A stretch of 64,000 nucleotides of DNA from Ignavibacteria bacterium (GTDB lineage Bacteria; Bacteroidota; Ignavibacteria; Tepidaquicellales; Tepidaquicellaceae), in assembly GCA_019694675.1 (NCBI GenBank), contig JAIBBK010000013.1, forward strand, positions 21,509-85,508, written 5' to 3'. The translations under genes and the position numbers were made by a program. The stretch's first letter is position 1. Each line of letters opens with the position of its first letter. The notes below the pieces were generated by a model. That model did no database searches, was not told the DNA's origin, and saw only the letters and a program-made list of their open reading frames with translations. Shown one piece after another: positions 8,276 to 18,449 of the stretch.

Positions 8276-11200
8276 TTGCATCGTAACCTCGTTAAAGAAC
8301 TCCTTCAGTTCATTTGACGGCTGAACGTTAAACTCCTTCTTCAGCCTCTTTTCATACAAGCCGTAAGCATATTTGAATTTCCTGTAGTCCTTTTCCCTGT
8401 TGTACAGAGAAAGCAGTTTCATCATGATCTCTTCATCGGTGAAATCCAGCTCAAGCAATCTTTCAAGGAGCCTTATCACAATTTCATTCTCATTCCTGTT
8501 CTCATAATGAGTTATGAGCTTGTGTATGACGTCTGAATAAATGAACTTCAGATTTTCCCGTACATCCTCCGCCCAGTTCCTGTAAGAGTCCTTTATGAAG
8601 TCGGATTCATACATCTCCACCGCCTTAAGCTTGTCATTCGTGCTTCCCGCCGCAAGCCTTTTGAACTCTTCCGTATCGGTTTGTATCTCAAGGTCAAAAT
8701 TCTTCGAACATATCTGATACTTCTTGTCTTTAAGAATCATGAATTCCTTGCCAACATCATCAGAGATCAGTTCAGAAACAAACCTCTGAAGCGTCTTCCT
8801 TACCTTATTTATCTCCACATCCACGATAGCTTCATAGTTGACATCCTTTGCCTTGTAAAGTATGTCGTCTATTATCTTTTCCTTTGTAATGTCATCGTTG
8901 ACGGAAGCTTTGTATATGCAGTACAGAAAGATCATCTTCGATTTTGGCCTGAGCCAGAGATTATCAGTCAGTTCCTTTCCGTTGATGTATATCCTGTTGT
9001 GCTTAAGATACTTCACTTCGAACGTCAGCTTCCTTCTTTCGGAAGAGTTTTCGACAAGCGGAATCACGCCCGGCAATGAAGATGCATATTCGCTTGATAT
9101 GCCGTTGACTGCCGCATATTCGAATACTGACCTCAGACGGTTTGAGTTTGCCCTGAATATCACATAATTATCATAATGATACTCTTTGCAGATGGAAAGG
9201 AATTTCAGGTAGCGCTCTTTGAACTTTGCTCTGTCATTTTTCAGCGAATGGCAGAAACATTCATAGAAAGTAATGACAGCCTGATTGAAGACTGTGAAAT
9301 TTTCCCTGCCAATTTCCTCCACCCTCTTCATCTGCCTTTCATACTCCTTAAAGTCTCCGAGAAGAAGCGCAGCTTCAAGCCTCAGTATCAGCTCCCTGGT
9401 CTTGGATACGCTGTACTTCCCGCTGTCCAGGTGGCGCATCACTGCTCGCGGGTGATTCAGCAGACAGTACGAGTAGAGTATCAGCGAATCAATGAAGAAT
9501 ACATAATTCTTCAGAAACGTATTCTTTCTCACAGCTTCGAGTTCCCTGATCGTTTCCTCAAATTCAAAGTGAAGGAATTTTCTCAGTATTGTCTGGAACT
9601 CATACTGATTCTTATAGGCGGAGAACATTGTCTTCTTCTTTTCCTTGTGCTTGCTTCCAAGCATTGCATAGAACTTCTCGAAGTCACGCCGGTTATAACT
9701 TGCAAAGAGAGCAAAGCATGCCTGACTGTAGTTAGAAAGATCAAAACTCTTCCGATTGCAGTTATTGGTAATGAAATTGACAACATCATTCCCGCATTTG
9801 AAATCGCCGTAGTCAAAGAATATAAGCATCGAGAAGACGCTTTCCACAAAGGTGTTCTCGTCGGAATCCTTCTTCAGGTCAAGTTCGCCCGTCTGCAAAC
9901 CCGTAAAGATTCTCTTCAGCCTTTCGATATGCTTCCTGCTCTTCGCATTTTCACCCGTAGTGATATATGACTTGACCAGCGATACAATGAACTGTATTTC
10001 CTGTTCGATGCGGAGATTGAATCTGAGCAGGTGCTCGGAGATCTCAATGTTCCTGTGCGAGATGCCTTCCTTCAGAAAATTGCAGTTGCAGATCAGCATC
10101 AGCACTTCCACATAGTAGTTGAGTTCCTTCTTCGGGATCTTTCCGTGAGGCATCAGATAATCCACCTCCATCGAAAGGCCAAAACGCGACCTGAGCAGGC
10201 CTTCGAGATACTCGATGGCCTTATCTATCTCCTTGTCTTTGTAGACAAGCGTGTTGACTTTCAGAAGTATGTACTCAAGAGAACTGCTGAATTCTTTGTC
10301 ATCAATGTTGCTTATCCTGTCATACAGGCCGCTCGAATGAATAAGCAGAAGTTTGTCCGAAGCATTGTATTTTATCCACTTCCTGAGCTCTTCGTAGTCA
10401 CCGGCACGTATAAGATAATTCACGCCAATGAACTCTTCCCTCCATTCACCGCCGGAGAGATAGTGCCTGCCAAGGCAGGAGAGAATATTCTTCTCCTCTT
10501 CGGCGCTGATGTTCTCTTTGGCCTGGTTATTTAGAAACTTCTGAAACAGCTCATGAAATCTGAATTCGTCAACTTCCCTGTTAATGAAAAGATTTTTCTC
10601 GTGGAGCGACAGCAGTGTCTCATAACCGTTCTTGATGGAAAGAACATCCTCCGTGATCTTCTTGTCGAAGGATTCCGCATAGGATAGAGCGAGCAGAAGT
10701 TTCTTCTCTTCTTCTGTGCAGTGCGAGTAGATCTCATTTGCAAAATAGTCGAAAACGTCCGCACGGTTTCTGATGAGATCTTCTCCGGTCAGCGGCTCAG
10801 TATGGCCTGACATAAGCAGAAGCTGAATTGCAGTTATCCACCCTTCAGTTCCCTTAATGTACTCCTTAAGCAGTTTGCTGTCAACTGATCTGACTCTCTT
10901 CTTGTATGCCTTGAGAAGGTTTTGCAGATCTTCCTCATCAAATGAAAGGTCCGATCTTGTTATGCGTCCCATCCAGCCTTTTGCCATGAATTTCGGATAG
11001 TTCAGGAGTTTCGGGTCTTTCCTGGTAATGATGACAAAGCGGATATTTTCGGGCAGATAATCGAAGAAATAATTAAGCGCTTCGCATACTTCAAGACTGT
11101 CGTCAATATTATGGAAATCATCAAGAAAGATGAAGAGCTCCTTGTTGTTCTTCTTCAGGAAGGAATACAGGTCGCTTGAGAAGGAAGATATGATCAGGTT

Positions 11201-11551
11201 GACCTTCTCCTCGGAATGCATGTTCTGTGATCTTGTCAGCACTTTCCTCAGATTCTCGCCAACCGATCCGGGCTTCAGATATTTGCGGAATGCCATTGCA
11301 AACAGCAGGAAGAAGTTCTCAAGCGAATTGTCATACCTGCTGATACTGATCCAGAGTTTGAGTTCACTTCTGAGCTTATGAAAGAATTCCACTGCCAGGG
11401 AAGTCTTTCCGTAGCCGGCGGGGGCAGTGACAAGGATCAGCCTCTTGTCTTTTTGAGACGTGATCTTATGTAAGAGCCTCTCTCTAGAAAAGTAATACGA
11501 TGTGACCTGCGGAGCTACTATCTTGGGTGTATGCTCGAGCTTGAGAATCAA
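8270..11551 (-). CDS. STAND ATPase transcriptional regulator with C-terminal winged helix and BTAD
   Basis: This 1093-aa MalT-like signal-transduction ATPase has a Walker A (APAGYGKTS) at residues 43-51 and a Walker B-like LFIFLDDFHNID at about 140, followed by a long helical-repeat middle section. The last about 250 residues look like an OmpR/SARP-type winged helix (ELTDNLWLRPKSKMIFLY, then VDVEINKVRKTLQRF) followed by a bacterial transcriptional activator domain (AVEMYESDFIKDSYRNWAED to VQPSNELKEF). DNA binding is therefore expected at the C-terminus, with ligand sensing by the middle repeats; both are family inferences. It lies 87 nt downstream of the BadF-like gene on the same strand, so it may belong to that transcription unit. 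No LuxR-type HTH is visible. Confidence 0.85.
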   Translation of the reverse strand: MILKLEHTPKIVAPQVTSYYFSRERLLHKITSQKDKRLILVTAPAGYGKTSLAVEFFHKLRSELKLWISISRYDNSLENFFLLFAMAFRKYLKPGSVGENLRKVLTRSQNMHSEEKVNLIISSFSSDLYSFLKKNNKELFIFLDDFHNIDDSLEVCEALNYFFDYLPENIRFVIITRKDPKLLNYPKFMAKGWMGRITRSDLSFDEEDLQNLLKAYKKRVRSVDSKLLKEYIKGTEGWITAIQLLLMSGHTEPLTGEDLIRNRADVFDYFANEIYSHCTEEEKKLLLALSYAESFDKKITEDVLSIKNGYETLLSLHEKNLFINREVDEFRFHELFQKFLNNQAKENISAEEEKNILSCLGRHYLSGGEWREEFIGVNYLIRAGDYEELRKWIKYNASDKLLLIHSSGLYDRISNIDDKEFSSSLEYILLKVNTLVYKDKEIDKAIEYLEGLLRSRFGLSMEVDYLMPHGKIPKKELNYYVEVLMLICNCNFLKEGISHRNIEISEHLLRFNLRIEQEIQFIVSLVKSYITTGENAKSRKHIERLKRIFTGLQTGELDLKKDSDENTFVESVFSMLIFFDYGDFKCGNDVVNFITNNCNRKSFDLSNYSQACFALFASYNRRDFEKFYAMLGSKHKEKKKTMFSAYKNQYEFQTILRKFLHFEFEETIRELEAVRKNTFLKNYVFFIDSLILYSYCLLNHPRAVMRHLDSGKYSVSKTRELILRLEAALLLGDFKEYERQMKRVEEIGRENFTVFNQAVITFYECFCHSLKNDRAKFKERYLKFLSICKEYHYDNYVIFRANSNRLRSVFEYAAVNGISSEYASSLPGVIPLVENSSERRKLTFEVKYLKHNRIYINGKELTDNLWLRPKSKMIFLYCIYKASVNDDITKEKIIDDILYKAKDVNYEAIVDVEINKVRKTLQRFVSELISDDVGKEFMILKDKKYQICSKNFDLEIQTDTEEFKRLAAGSTNDKLKAVEMYESDFIKDSYRNWAEDVRENLKFIYSDVIHKLITHYENRNENEIVIRLLERLLELDFTDEEIMMKLLSLYNREKDYRKFKYAYGLYEKRLKKEFNVQPSNELKEFFNEVTMQS

Positions 11552-11638
11552 ATATCGCCTCCGTCAATTATCTGATTTCAAACTATCAAAGAAATCAAAT
11601 AAAGGCAATTTATCTTTTGATTCTGAACACCGGCACTG

Positions 11639-14600
11639 TCACGGCTCAGCGGTTTCCTTCTGCCTTATTTTTATATCTTCAACTGACACAAAGGAACCTC
11701 CGCTTTCAACAGGAGCCTTGACGGGAGGTGCATCTATGTGGCTTAATCTGTCGCTCAGCTCGAGGCTTCTTCTGATCTTGTCCTCAAACTCTTTAAGTTT
11801 TTCTTCAACGGTCAGGACCTTATGCTTGTGAGCGATCATGTCTTCCCTGTATCTTTTCAGGAAGTAGCCGATCGTTTCAACGCGGATCTTAATGGAACCC
11901 GCGGGTTTGTTCTCGTCTATGTCTTTGAAAGAGAAATAGGGTGTTCCGGAGCTTTCTATGATCTCCTGGATCACGGTGTAGATCGGAGCGTCGTGACCGC
12001 ACTTGAATGAAGACAGCTCAAGCGCAACTAGATTCGGGTGGCGTGCAGCAAACTTTGCCGCCCACACTTTCCTGGATGTATTTTCAGAATAGGAATTCTT
12101 CCATACGTCGCTGATATCGAATGGTGATTCGATAATTCCCGCCTTGACTTCATCTCCGAAAAGACGCTCCATGGTTTCATCATCAGTAGGAAGTGTATCC
12201 TGAAACAATATAGGATATCCGAGCTTCTGAAACTCTTCAAGTATCTCATGATTAATGCCAGGATCATTGTGGTACGGCCTCGCAAGCACTACGATCCCGA
12301 TCTTGTCTTCCCGCTCAAGCATTTCAAGGACCTTTCCTGATTCCTCCTTCAGTTCGCCGATGAATTTGTAATAAGCCTTGTAACCTTCTTTAACGGCTCT
12401 CCTGTTCTCCTCATCTTCAAGCTGCAAGATGCTCCCGAAACATTCAAACATCTGCTTGGCTGTCATCTGCTCGCTGAACAGCTGTACAAACGGACAAAGG
12501 TATTCGGTGCCAAATTCCTTGAAGAGGTCCCCTTCCTTTGTAAATGCCGCTTTGGCAGCTTCAATTGTAGCGGTGATCGTGGGGCAGGAGTTATGTGCCT
12601 GAGCATGTTTCAGGTCAGAGGGCATATTGTCAACGATCGGAGCAAAAATATAATCGATCTTCTTCTTCTTGCTCTGATGATAGAGAAGATTGTGAATGTG
12701 AGGAATCACTACCTTTGAAGGGAAACAGGGGTCTATGCTTCCTCTCTTAGCTCCGGCTTTGTACATCTCTTCGGAGGTAAATTCGGAATAGACAAAATTT
12801 CCGGGCATAACTCCCAGCGCTTCAAGGTATGCAGTGAAAAACGGCGTATGCTGATACATGTTGAGTATCCTGGGAATTCCGAAGACGAGCTTTTTTCTCA
12901 TTTCAAGCACTTCGGCTCTCTTCTCTGCATCCGCTTTGGCTTTCCTTGAAGCGAACAATCCTTTTTTGCTCTCTGAAATCTCCGTCACTTTCTCCGGCTT
13001 GTAGTTGATCCACGCCTTGTTTGCGGCGATGTCTATTATATTCGGATTCTGTTTTCGGATCTGATCAAGGCCTTCCTTTATGCCGCGCATTTCTGACACA
13101 TCTTCAACCGTTCCCTTTTCGCATGTAGCTATGATCAGTCTTTGTGTGCCCTCTTCCATAGGCACCTTTGATTTTGGATTGACAACTTTATCACCTTCAA
13201 TTTCCTTCTGAGCGATGAACTTCTCTCTTTCTTCCTCATATGAAGCGCTGGCCTTCAGCTCGGTCTTCACATCAATGAACGTTCTCAGACACTTGTTCTT
13301 GCAAAAGTAACATCTCGTCGATTCTTCCCTTGTAGTCTTGTAAATTATCTTTGACACTTTCTCAAGGCCTATGAAACTTGTCCTGTGTCCGTTATCGTAT
13401 AGCCTTGCGGCCTCAATCCCGCAGCCTATAGCCCCGGCTTCGCCCGTATGCTTATGAACGAATATTTTCGGTGCAATGCCGCTCCCTTTGAATCTCTCCG
13501 TTATGAAATCAACCTGCGATTTGACTGCGGCGAGATTGTGCTGTGTTCCGCCCTGCAGTACAAAGGTTGATCCGAGTTTCGCCAGATTCGGGATCTGAGA
13601 GACATAAAGCCAGATGTTCTTCGGAAGCACATTTGCGAGCCCTGCCATGATCTCTTCCGGCTTCCATCCCTGACGTTGAAAATCAACAATGTCTGACTGC
13701 ATGAACACCGCGCATCCGTAGCCGAAGGTCGGAAAAGTGCCTGCAGAAAACGCCTTGTCTGCAAACTCCTCAACGGGATACCCAAAGCCCTGTGCAGTTG
13801 ATTGCAGGAAGTAGCCGTTGCCGGCGGAGCACTGCGTGTTGAGCTTGAAGTCCACGACCCTGCCCTGATTGAGGATAATGATCTTGATGTCCTGTCCGCC
13901 AACGTCGCAGATAACGTCTGTATCCGGATAGAAATGCAGGCCTGCCTGTGTATGTGCAACTGTTTCAACAAGCGCGACATCTGCCTTAAGCACGTCTTTG
14001 AGAATGTCTTTTGCATACCCCGTTGTTCCGATGCCCAGTACCTCAAGCACTGCACCGTCTCCTTCAACCTGCTCACGGATCTTTCCGAGGATCTCGATCG
14101 TGTCTTCAATAGGATTGCCTTTCGAAAGCTGATATGCCTTCACGAGAACTTCCCTTTCAGAAGAAACAAGAGCGGCTTTTGTAGAGGTCGAACCGCCGTC
14201 AATTCCAATGAACCCTCTCACAATCTCGCCGGGACTGAAACTCCTTGGAGTGAACTTCTCTACCGTGTATTCTCTCTTGAACTCAATGAGCTCTTCCTCG
14301 CTTTTCGACAAACCGGTACTGCTTCCGGAAATGATCTTCTTTTTCTCTTCTTCCCGGCCCACATTGATGTAGTACTCAAGGTCACCGGTTCCCGTGTAAA
14401 CTCCGATGTGCTCTTCTTCATCCTTCCCAAACTCGACCGCTCCAATGGCTGCAAAGTACTGAGCGTTGTCCGGCACCTTGATCAGATCTTCAGGATCCAC
14501 TCCTTCAGGAAGCTTCACTTTCCTCTCTTCCCATATTTTAGGAATGTTATGCTTCCAGCAGTCCTTCATCCCCTTAATGTATGTGTTCGGACCGCCGAGC

Positions 14601-15277
14601 AGAAGCACTTCCGGCCGGAGTGTATTGCCCCGGGTCAGGACTGAAATATTCTGCTGAATTATCGACTCGAAGAGAGAAGCCATGAGCTCATCAGCCGGCA
14701 CACCCGACTTCTGCAGTCCGTTGATGTCTGTCTCTGCAAACACACCGCACTTGCCGGCAACAGGATGAAGCCTGAGTCCGGCATATCCCATGTTGCAGAG
14801 TTCATCCGCGGGTATCTTAAGCTTTGCATTGATCTTGTCAATAACCGCGCCTGTTCCGCCGGCACACTTGTCATTCATCGAAGGTATCTTCTTCTTTCTA
14901 CCCGATTCAGGATCCTCTTTGAATATTATGATCTTCGCATCCTGTCCGCCGAGTTCTATTACGGAATTAGCATTCGGATAAAGCTTCTCGACTGCCAGCG
15001 ATACTGCATTGACTTCCTGCACAAACTTCCCGCCGACAAATTTGCCGATGTTTGCTCCTCCCGAACCCGTTATGAAGCATCTTACTTCACCCGGGTCTGT
15101 AATTCCGCACGCTTCCTCAAGCGCCCTGAAAAGCTCGAGTGCTTTTTCGGGTTGTTTCGTCTCATGCCTTTGATAATCAGACCAGATGATCTGATCTGTT
15201 GCGGCATCGATCACTATTCCTTTTACTGTTGTTGAGCCTACATCAAACCCGATGTAGTACTTTATCCCTGATGACAT
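11639..15277 (-). CDS. BadF/HgdC-type iron-sulfur ATPase with two ASKHA domains plus a DUF2229-like region
   Basis: This 1212-aa protein belongs to the activator family of 2-hydroxyacyl-CoA dehydratases and benzoyl-CoA reductases. There are two tandem actin-like ATPase domains. The first (residues 1-300) has DVGSTTVKG, GGQDAKI and the cluster-binding NDKCAGGTG (Cys138). The second (about 355-620) has DGGSTSTKA, GIGTTGYAKD, GGQDIKI and NTQCSAGNG. A Cys-rich linker (RCYFCKNKC) follows. The C-terminal half resembles DUF2229 (KLVFGIPRILNMYQHTPFF, SIDPCFPSKV, HNSCP). Such proteins couple ATP hydrolysis to very low-potential electron transfer through a [4Fe-4S] cluster. In many anaerobes the homologue is a single polypeptide of about 1400 aa; here the remaining part is the separate gene 25 nt upstream (15303-17084). 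The acceptor substrate is unknown. Confidence 0.88.
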   Translation of the reverse strand: MSSGIKYYIGFDVGSTTVKGIVIDAATDQIIWSDYQRHETKQPEKALELFRALEEACGITDPGEVRCFITGSGGANIGKFVGGKFVQEVNAVSLAVEKLYPNANSVIELGGQDAKIIIFKEDPESGRKKKIPSMNDKCAGGTGAVIDKINAKLKIPADELCNMGYAGLRLHPVAGKCGVFAETDINGLQKSGVPADELMASLFESIIQQNISVLTRGNTLRPEVLLLGGPNTYIKGMKDCWKHNIPKIWEERKVKLPEGVDPEDLIKVPDNAQYFAAIGAVEFGKDEEEHIGVYTGTGDLEYYINVGREEEKKKIISGSSTGLSKSEEELIEFKREYTVEKFTPRSFSPGEIVRGFIGIDGGSTSTKAALVSSEREVLVKAYQLSKGNPIEDTIEILGKIREQVEGDGAVLEVLGIGTTGYAKDILKDVLKADVALVETVAHTQAGLHFYPDTDVICDVGGQDIKIIILNQGRVVDFKLNTQCSAGNGYFLQSTAQGFGYPVEEFADKAFSAGTFPTFGYGCAVFMQSDIVDFQRQGWKPEEIMAGLANVLPKNIWLYVSQIPNLAKLGSTFVLQGGTQHNLAAVKSQVDFITERFKGSGIAPKIFVHKHTGEAGAIGCGIEAARLYDNGHRTSFIGLEKVSKIIYKTTREESTRCYFCKNKCLRTFIDVKTELKASASYEEEREKFIAQKEIEGDKVVNPKSKVPMEEGTQRLIIATCEKGTVEDVSEMRGIKEGLDQIRKQNPNIIDIAANKAWINYKPEKVTEISESKKGLFASRKAKADAEKRAEVLEMRKKLVFGIPRILNMYQHTPFFTAYLEALGVMPGNFVYSEFTSEEMYKAGAKRGSIDPCFPSKVVIPHIHNLLYHQSKKKKIDYIFAPIVDNMPSDLKHAQAHNSCPTITATIEAAKAAFTKEGDLFKEFGTEYLCPFVQLFSEQMTAKQMFECFGSILQLEDEENRRAVKEGYKAYYKFIGELKEESGKVLEMLEREDKIGIVVLARPYHNDPGINHEILEEFQKLGYPILFQDTLPTDDETMERLFGDEVKAGIIESPFDISDVWKNSYSENTSRKVWAAKFAARHPNLVALELSSFKCGHDAPIYTVIQEIIESSGTPYFSFKDIDENKPAGSIKIRVETIGYFLKRYREDMIAHKHKVLTVEEKLKEFEDKIRRSLELSDRLSHIDAPPVKAPVESGGSFVSVEDIKIRQKETAEP

Positions 15278-15302
15278 GACAAATTCTAATTTTTTTTCCG
15301 CT

Positions 15303-17084
15303 CTACGCGACTTTGGGTGATCCTTTCACGCCTTCATTCTTCATTCGCTCTGCCACATCCAGTATGAAATTGGCGCCGAGTCCAACAACACCCTTTCTGT
15401 GAGATATGTGAATGAAGGGATTCTTCAGCTCCGGATGAGCATCAACATAAGCCCTGATCTCCGACAGCGTGTAACCTGTCTTTGAAAGGCATTCGTTGTA
15501 TTCAAGCTTTGCTTTTGCTTTCGCTTCGCCAAGCGCCATTTGCACTCTTGAATGAGCGTTGACATCACCTTCTCCTGAAGTTTCAATCGGAAGGAAGATC
15601 ATGTCTTTGAACTTTGCAGATACTGCAGACTGTACACCGTCAGACTGAGTTGACGGCATGCATCCGAAAGGTTTAAGCGAAAGCACCATATGACAAAGGC
15701 CGTTCACTGTGTAGTAGATGCTCTTTCCGACTTCGAGATGACCTTCACCGCCTTCAACCCTTGAGTGATAGTAATCATGAGCAAGTTCCTTGAGCAGGCT
15801 TTGCGGCACAAGCTTATGCGGGATTTCTTCGAAGGCCTTTCTGTACCTGTTGTACTCCCTTTCGAATATCTTCTCTGCAAGCGCAAGCACTGACCTTGAC
15901 AGCTTGTATTCCTTCAGGAGCGCGAGTTTTTCCTTCAGAGTATGATGCTCATCTGCCTCCTTATAAACATTGATCCCTTTCTGATCTTCATTCACAAGGC
16001 TTGCCTGATGGAGCATGTACATGATCCATGTTGCAATCGGTTCTACGAGCACCTGCGCTCCTTCCCTTTCAAGGAACGGGAACATGTTGAAGTTGCCGTC
16101 GCCTTCAGTGGTCTGTGCCCAGAACTCACCGGTGATCTTCACGATCGGCTTCATCCGGGTGTGGTCAACTTCCACCCGCTCAAAGATCCTCTTTGCTTCC
16201 AGAGCGGTTTCGAGGTAGTAATCGCCGAGCATCTGATCAACGAACTTCGTCACGTAGTCCGAAGCGGGAATCTTTCTCAGTATATTGCCCAGCTTAGAAT
16301 TGAAATCAAAGTACTTCTTATTCCTGAATTTCTCATAGAACAGATCCATTGATTCCCTCAGAGCGTTGTCAGTATCACCGGGGTTCACTTCAAATGGCCT
16401 TATCCTGTATGCAACCTCGTTGATGATGTCTCCTACCATCATAGCATTGATGATACTCAGGAAGAAATCGAGGTTCATCTCAAGTCCAGCCTTTGCATCC
16501 TCCTGAGAGAGGCCGCCTGTCTGCTGAAACAGCAGAACTCTGAATCCGTCGAATCCGGAATTTCTCAAAGCAAGCCGGTACTCTGCTTCATACATCCCGA
16601 ATCTGCAAGGACCGCAGGCGCCCGCGGTGAAAAAGACATACCTGTCAATGATCTCCTGTTTGCTCATGCCGGAGTTTTCAAGCGACTGCAGGAACTGCAC
16701 CAAATTGCCGACTGTGAAATACGTCGGATTGCACTGACCGTTGTTACCATACTCTTTTCCGAGCTGGAATGACTTCTTGTCGGGAGTGGGGATGTGATCC
16801 GCCTTATAACCGAGACCTTCAAGCGCGCCTTTGATCAGCTTCTCATGTTTCCATGTAAGTCCTCCGAAAAGTATCACTGTGTTTTCCTTGTGTTCCTTAA
16901 GGAAAGCATTTTCAAACGGACGTTTGAAATGTTCGCGTTTCTTGTTCTCGATCCCGTGTTCCGCTTCAAGCCTCTTCCTTTCTTCAAGGATCATGGTCTT
17001 GATGAGCTGTTCGCGGTCGATCTCGCTCCGCTTCCGGGCGTCAATTACACCAATTGATCCCGGATCGATTGTCTTTGTTTCCAT
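15303..17084 (-). CDS. Iron-sulfur partner of the BadF/HgdC-type ATPase (2-hydroxyacyl-CoA dehydratase-like)
   Basis: This 593-aa protein appears to be the missing C-terminal portion of the large activase family whose N-terminal portion is encoded just downstream. Conserved cysteines that could hold an iron-sulfur cluster are visible in NNGQCNPTYFTVGN, FTAGACGPCRFGMYEAEYR and KPFGCMPSTQSDGVQSA. These match the dehydratase/reductase component fold (HgdB/BcrB-like, DUF2229-associated). The 25-nt gap to the ATPase gene implies one operon, and a 39-nt gap separates it from the upstream hpnE. The natural substrate cannot be deduced. A double-cubane-cluster-like reductase role is possible but unproven. 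Confidence 0.82.
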   Translation of the reverse strand: METKTIDPGSIGVIDARKRSEIDREQLIKTMILEERKRLEAEHGIENKKREHFKRPFENAFLKEHKENTVILFGGLTWKHEKLIKGALEGLGYKADHIPTPDKKSFQLGKEYGNNGQCNPTYFTVGNLVQFLQSLENSGMSKQEIIDRYVFFTAGACGPCRFGMYEAEYRLALRNSGFDGFRVLLFQQTGGLSQEDAKAGLEMNLDFFLSIINAMMVGDIINEVAYRIRPFEVNPGDTDNALRESMDLFYEKFRNKKYFDFNSKLGNILRKIPASDYVTKFVDQMLGDYYLETALEAKRIFERVEVDHTRMKPIVKITGEFWAQTTEGDGNFNMFPFLEREGAQVLVEPIATWIMYMLHQASLVNEDQKGINVYKEADEHHTLKEKLALLKEYKLSRSVLALAEKIFEREYNRYRKAFEEIPHKLVPQSLLKELAHDYYHSRVEGGEGHLEVGKSIYYTVNGLCHMVLSLKPFGCMPSTQSDGVQSAVSAKFKDMIFLPIETSGEGDVNAHSRVQMALGEAKAKAKLEYNECLSKTGYTLSEIRAYVDAHPELKNPFIHISHRKGVVGLGANFILDVAERMKNEGVKGSPKVA

Positions 17085-17123
17085 TCTCGTGGATATTTTT
17101 TGTTAGCGAATATTTGTTCTTCC

Positions 17124-18446
17124 TTATTTTGAATTTTCGTCAATCATCATGGCACAAACGCTTGCGCTTCTTACCGCTCCCTCTATTGTGGAAGGGAGCC
17201 CGGTGTCTGTCCAGTCGCCGGCAATGAAGAAATTGTCTGCTTCAGTTCTTTGAGAAGGCCTGTGCTTAATGCTTTCAGTATCAGGGATGAACGTCGCACG
17301 CTTCTCCTTGATCACACGAAAGTCGGAAACGTTGTCAGCTTCAAAACCTTTCAGGCATGAAGCAAGCTCGCTTATACACATCGCCGCTATTTCTTCGTTC
17401 TTCATCTTCGTCACTCCAAGCGCATCAGAGCCGCTGATCACAAGACTGAGATGGTCATCAGACTTTCTGAAAAGCCACTGAGTTCTCGTTCCTATCAACC
17501 CGGCCATTCCAAGATCATCTCCGGGAAGTCCTGCAATTCGGTGTTTAAGGAAGAGATGCACGGAGACAATTGAAGATGTCCTGAGCTTTTCAGAGCCGCT
17601 TCCGAACCGATTACCGAACACATCACTGAATCCAAAGAACGGTAAAGCTGAAATATAATATTCTGCAAAAATCATCTTCGTATCATCAGTTGTCAGGTAA
17701 TTCATCCGTTCATCCATATCATATCCCGTTATTCTTGTGCTCTTGTGTATCTCGCAATTCCTATCAAGCAGAAAATGCTCTGCCGGTTCAATGAAAACTT
17801 TGTTCAAGTCCTTTCCGGGAAGCACTAAAGTGAATCCCCTGCTGTCTGCCATTGAACCCGAAAGCAGATCTGTAAGGAGACTTGCCGCAACGTTGCGGGG
17901 CTCCGTGTTGAAAACTGCAAGAATGAACGGATCCCAAAAGTATTTTCTCAGATTTCCCGATTGTCCGTGAGCTTCAAGCAGATCTTCAGCGGTGATCCCA
18001 TCCGTGCCTGCTTCATTCTTCATGATCTTTCTGAGATTGAACAGTTTCATCTTCTCTTTCAGATCGAAACCTTTGAATCTGAGAAGTCCTGTCAGCAGAT
18101 TTGCAGGCGGCTTAAGTCCCGTAGAGCTCAGGCTCAGCATACCTTGTCCTTTCTCGAGATAGTCGATCCGGAGTCTTTCCTGAAATTCGAGCATATCGTA
18201 AGATCCTATGATCTTCAGATACCGGATCGTGTCCTTATACCAGCCGGCCAGGAGATGTTGTCCGTTGTCAAAGAACCTGCCTTTATCCTTATCGAAAAAA
18301 CTGTAAGCCCTTCCGCCGAGCTTTGGAGAAGCTTCATACAGCCTGATACGATACCCTTTTTCCGCCAGAAACACTGCGGCAGACAATCCCGCAATTCCGC
18401 CGCCTATTACGGCAACTTCACCTTTCGCACTCCCGCCGTTGGTCAA
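17124..18446 (-). CDS. hpnE: Hydroxysqualene dehydroxylase HpnE
   Basis: This FAD-dependent amine oxidase-fold enzyme of 440 aa is expected to reduce hydroxysqualene to squalene, the last step of the HpnCDE route. The N-terminal Rossmann motif VAVIGGGIAGLSAAVFLAEK (GGGIAG at 15-20), the dinucleotide-fold acidic residue in LYEASPKLGGRAYSF and a C-terminal FIAGDWTDTGLPSTIEGAVR flavin-contact motif are all visible. The gene follows hpnD by 3 nt, and the order hpnC-hpnD-hpnE supports the assignment over a carotenoid desaturase. Squalene would feed hopanoid or other triterpenoid synthesis. No squalene-hopene cyclase gene lies in this window. Confidence 0.9.
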   Translation of the reverse strand: MTNGGSAKGEVAVIGGGIAGLSAAVFLAEKGYRIRLYEASPKLGGRAYSFFDKDKGRFFDNGQHLLAGWYKDTIRYLKIIGSYDMLEFQERLRIDYLEKGQGMLSLSSTGLKPPANLLTGLLRFKGFDLKEKMKLFNLRKIMKNEAGTDGITAEDLLEAHGQSGNLRKYFWDPFILAVFNTEPRNVAASLLTDLLSGSMADSRGFTLVLPGKDLNKVFIEPAEHFLLDRNCEIHKSTRITGYDMDERMNYLTTDDTKMIFAEYYISALPFFGFSDVFGNRFGSGSEKLRTSSIVSVHLFLKHRIAGLPGDDLGMAGLIGTRTQWLFRKSDDHLSLVISGSDALGVTKMKNEEIAAMCISELASCLKGFEADNVSDFRVIKEKRATFIPDTESIKHRPSQRTEADNFFIAGDWTDTGLPSTIEGAVRSASVCAMMIDENSK

Positions 18447-18449
18447 GCC

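Noticed and set aside
9176..9970. 264-codon open frame opposite the STAND regulator
   Set aside because: It is antisense to a clearly coding region and its translation has no recognisable motif; a by-product of the codon use of the real gene.
13802..14644. 280-codon open frame opposite the BadF-like gene
   Set aside because: Same reasoning: antisense shadow of a gene with conserved motifs on the other strand.
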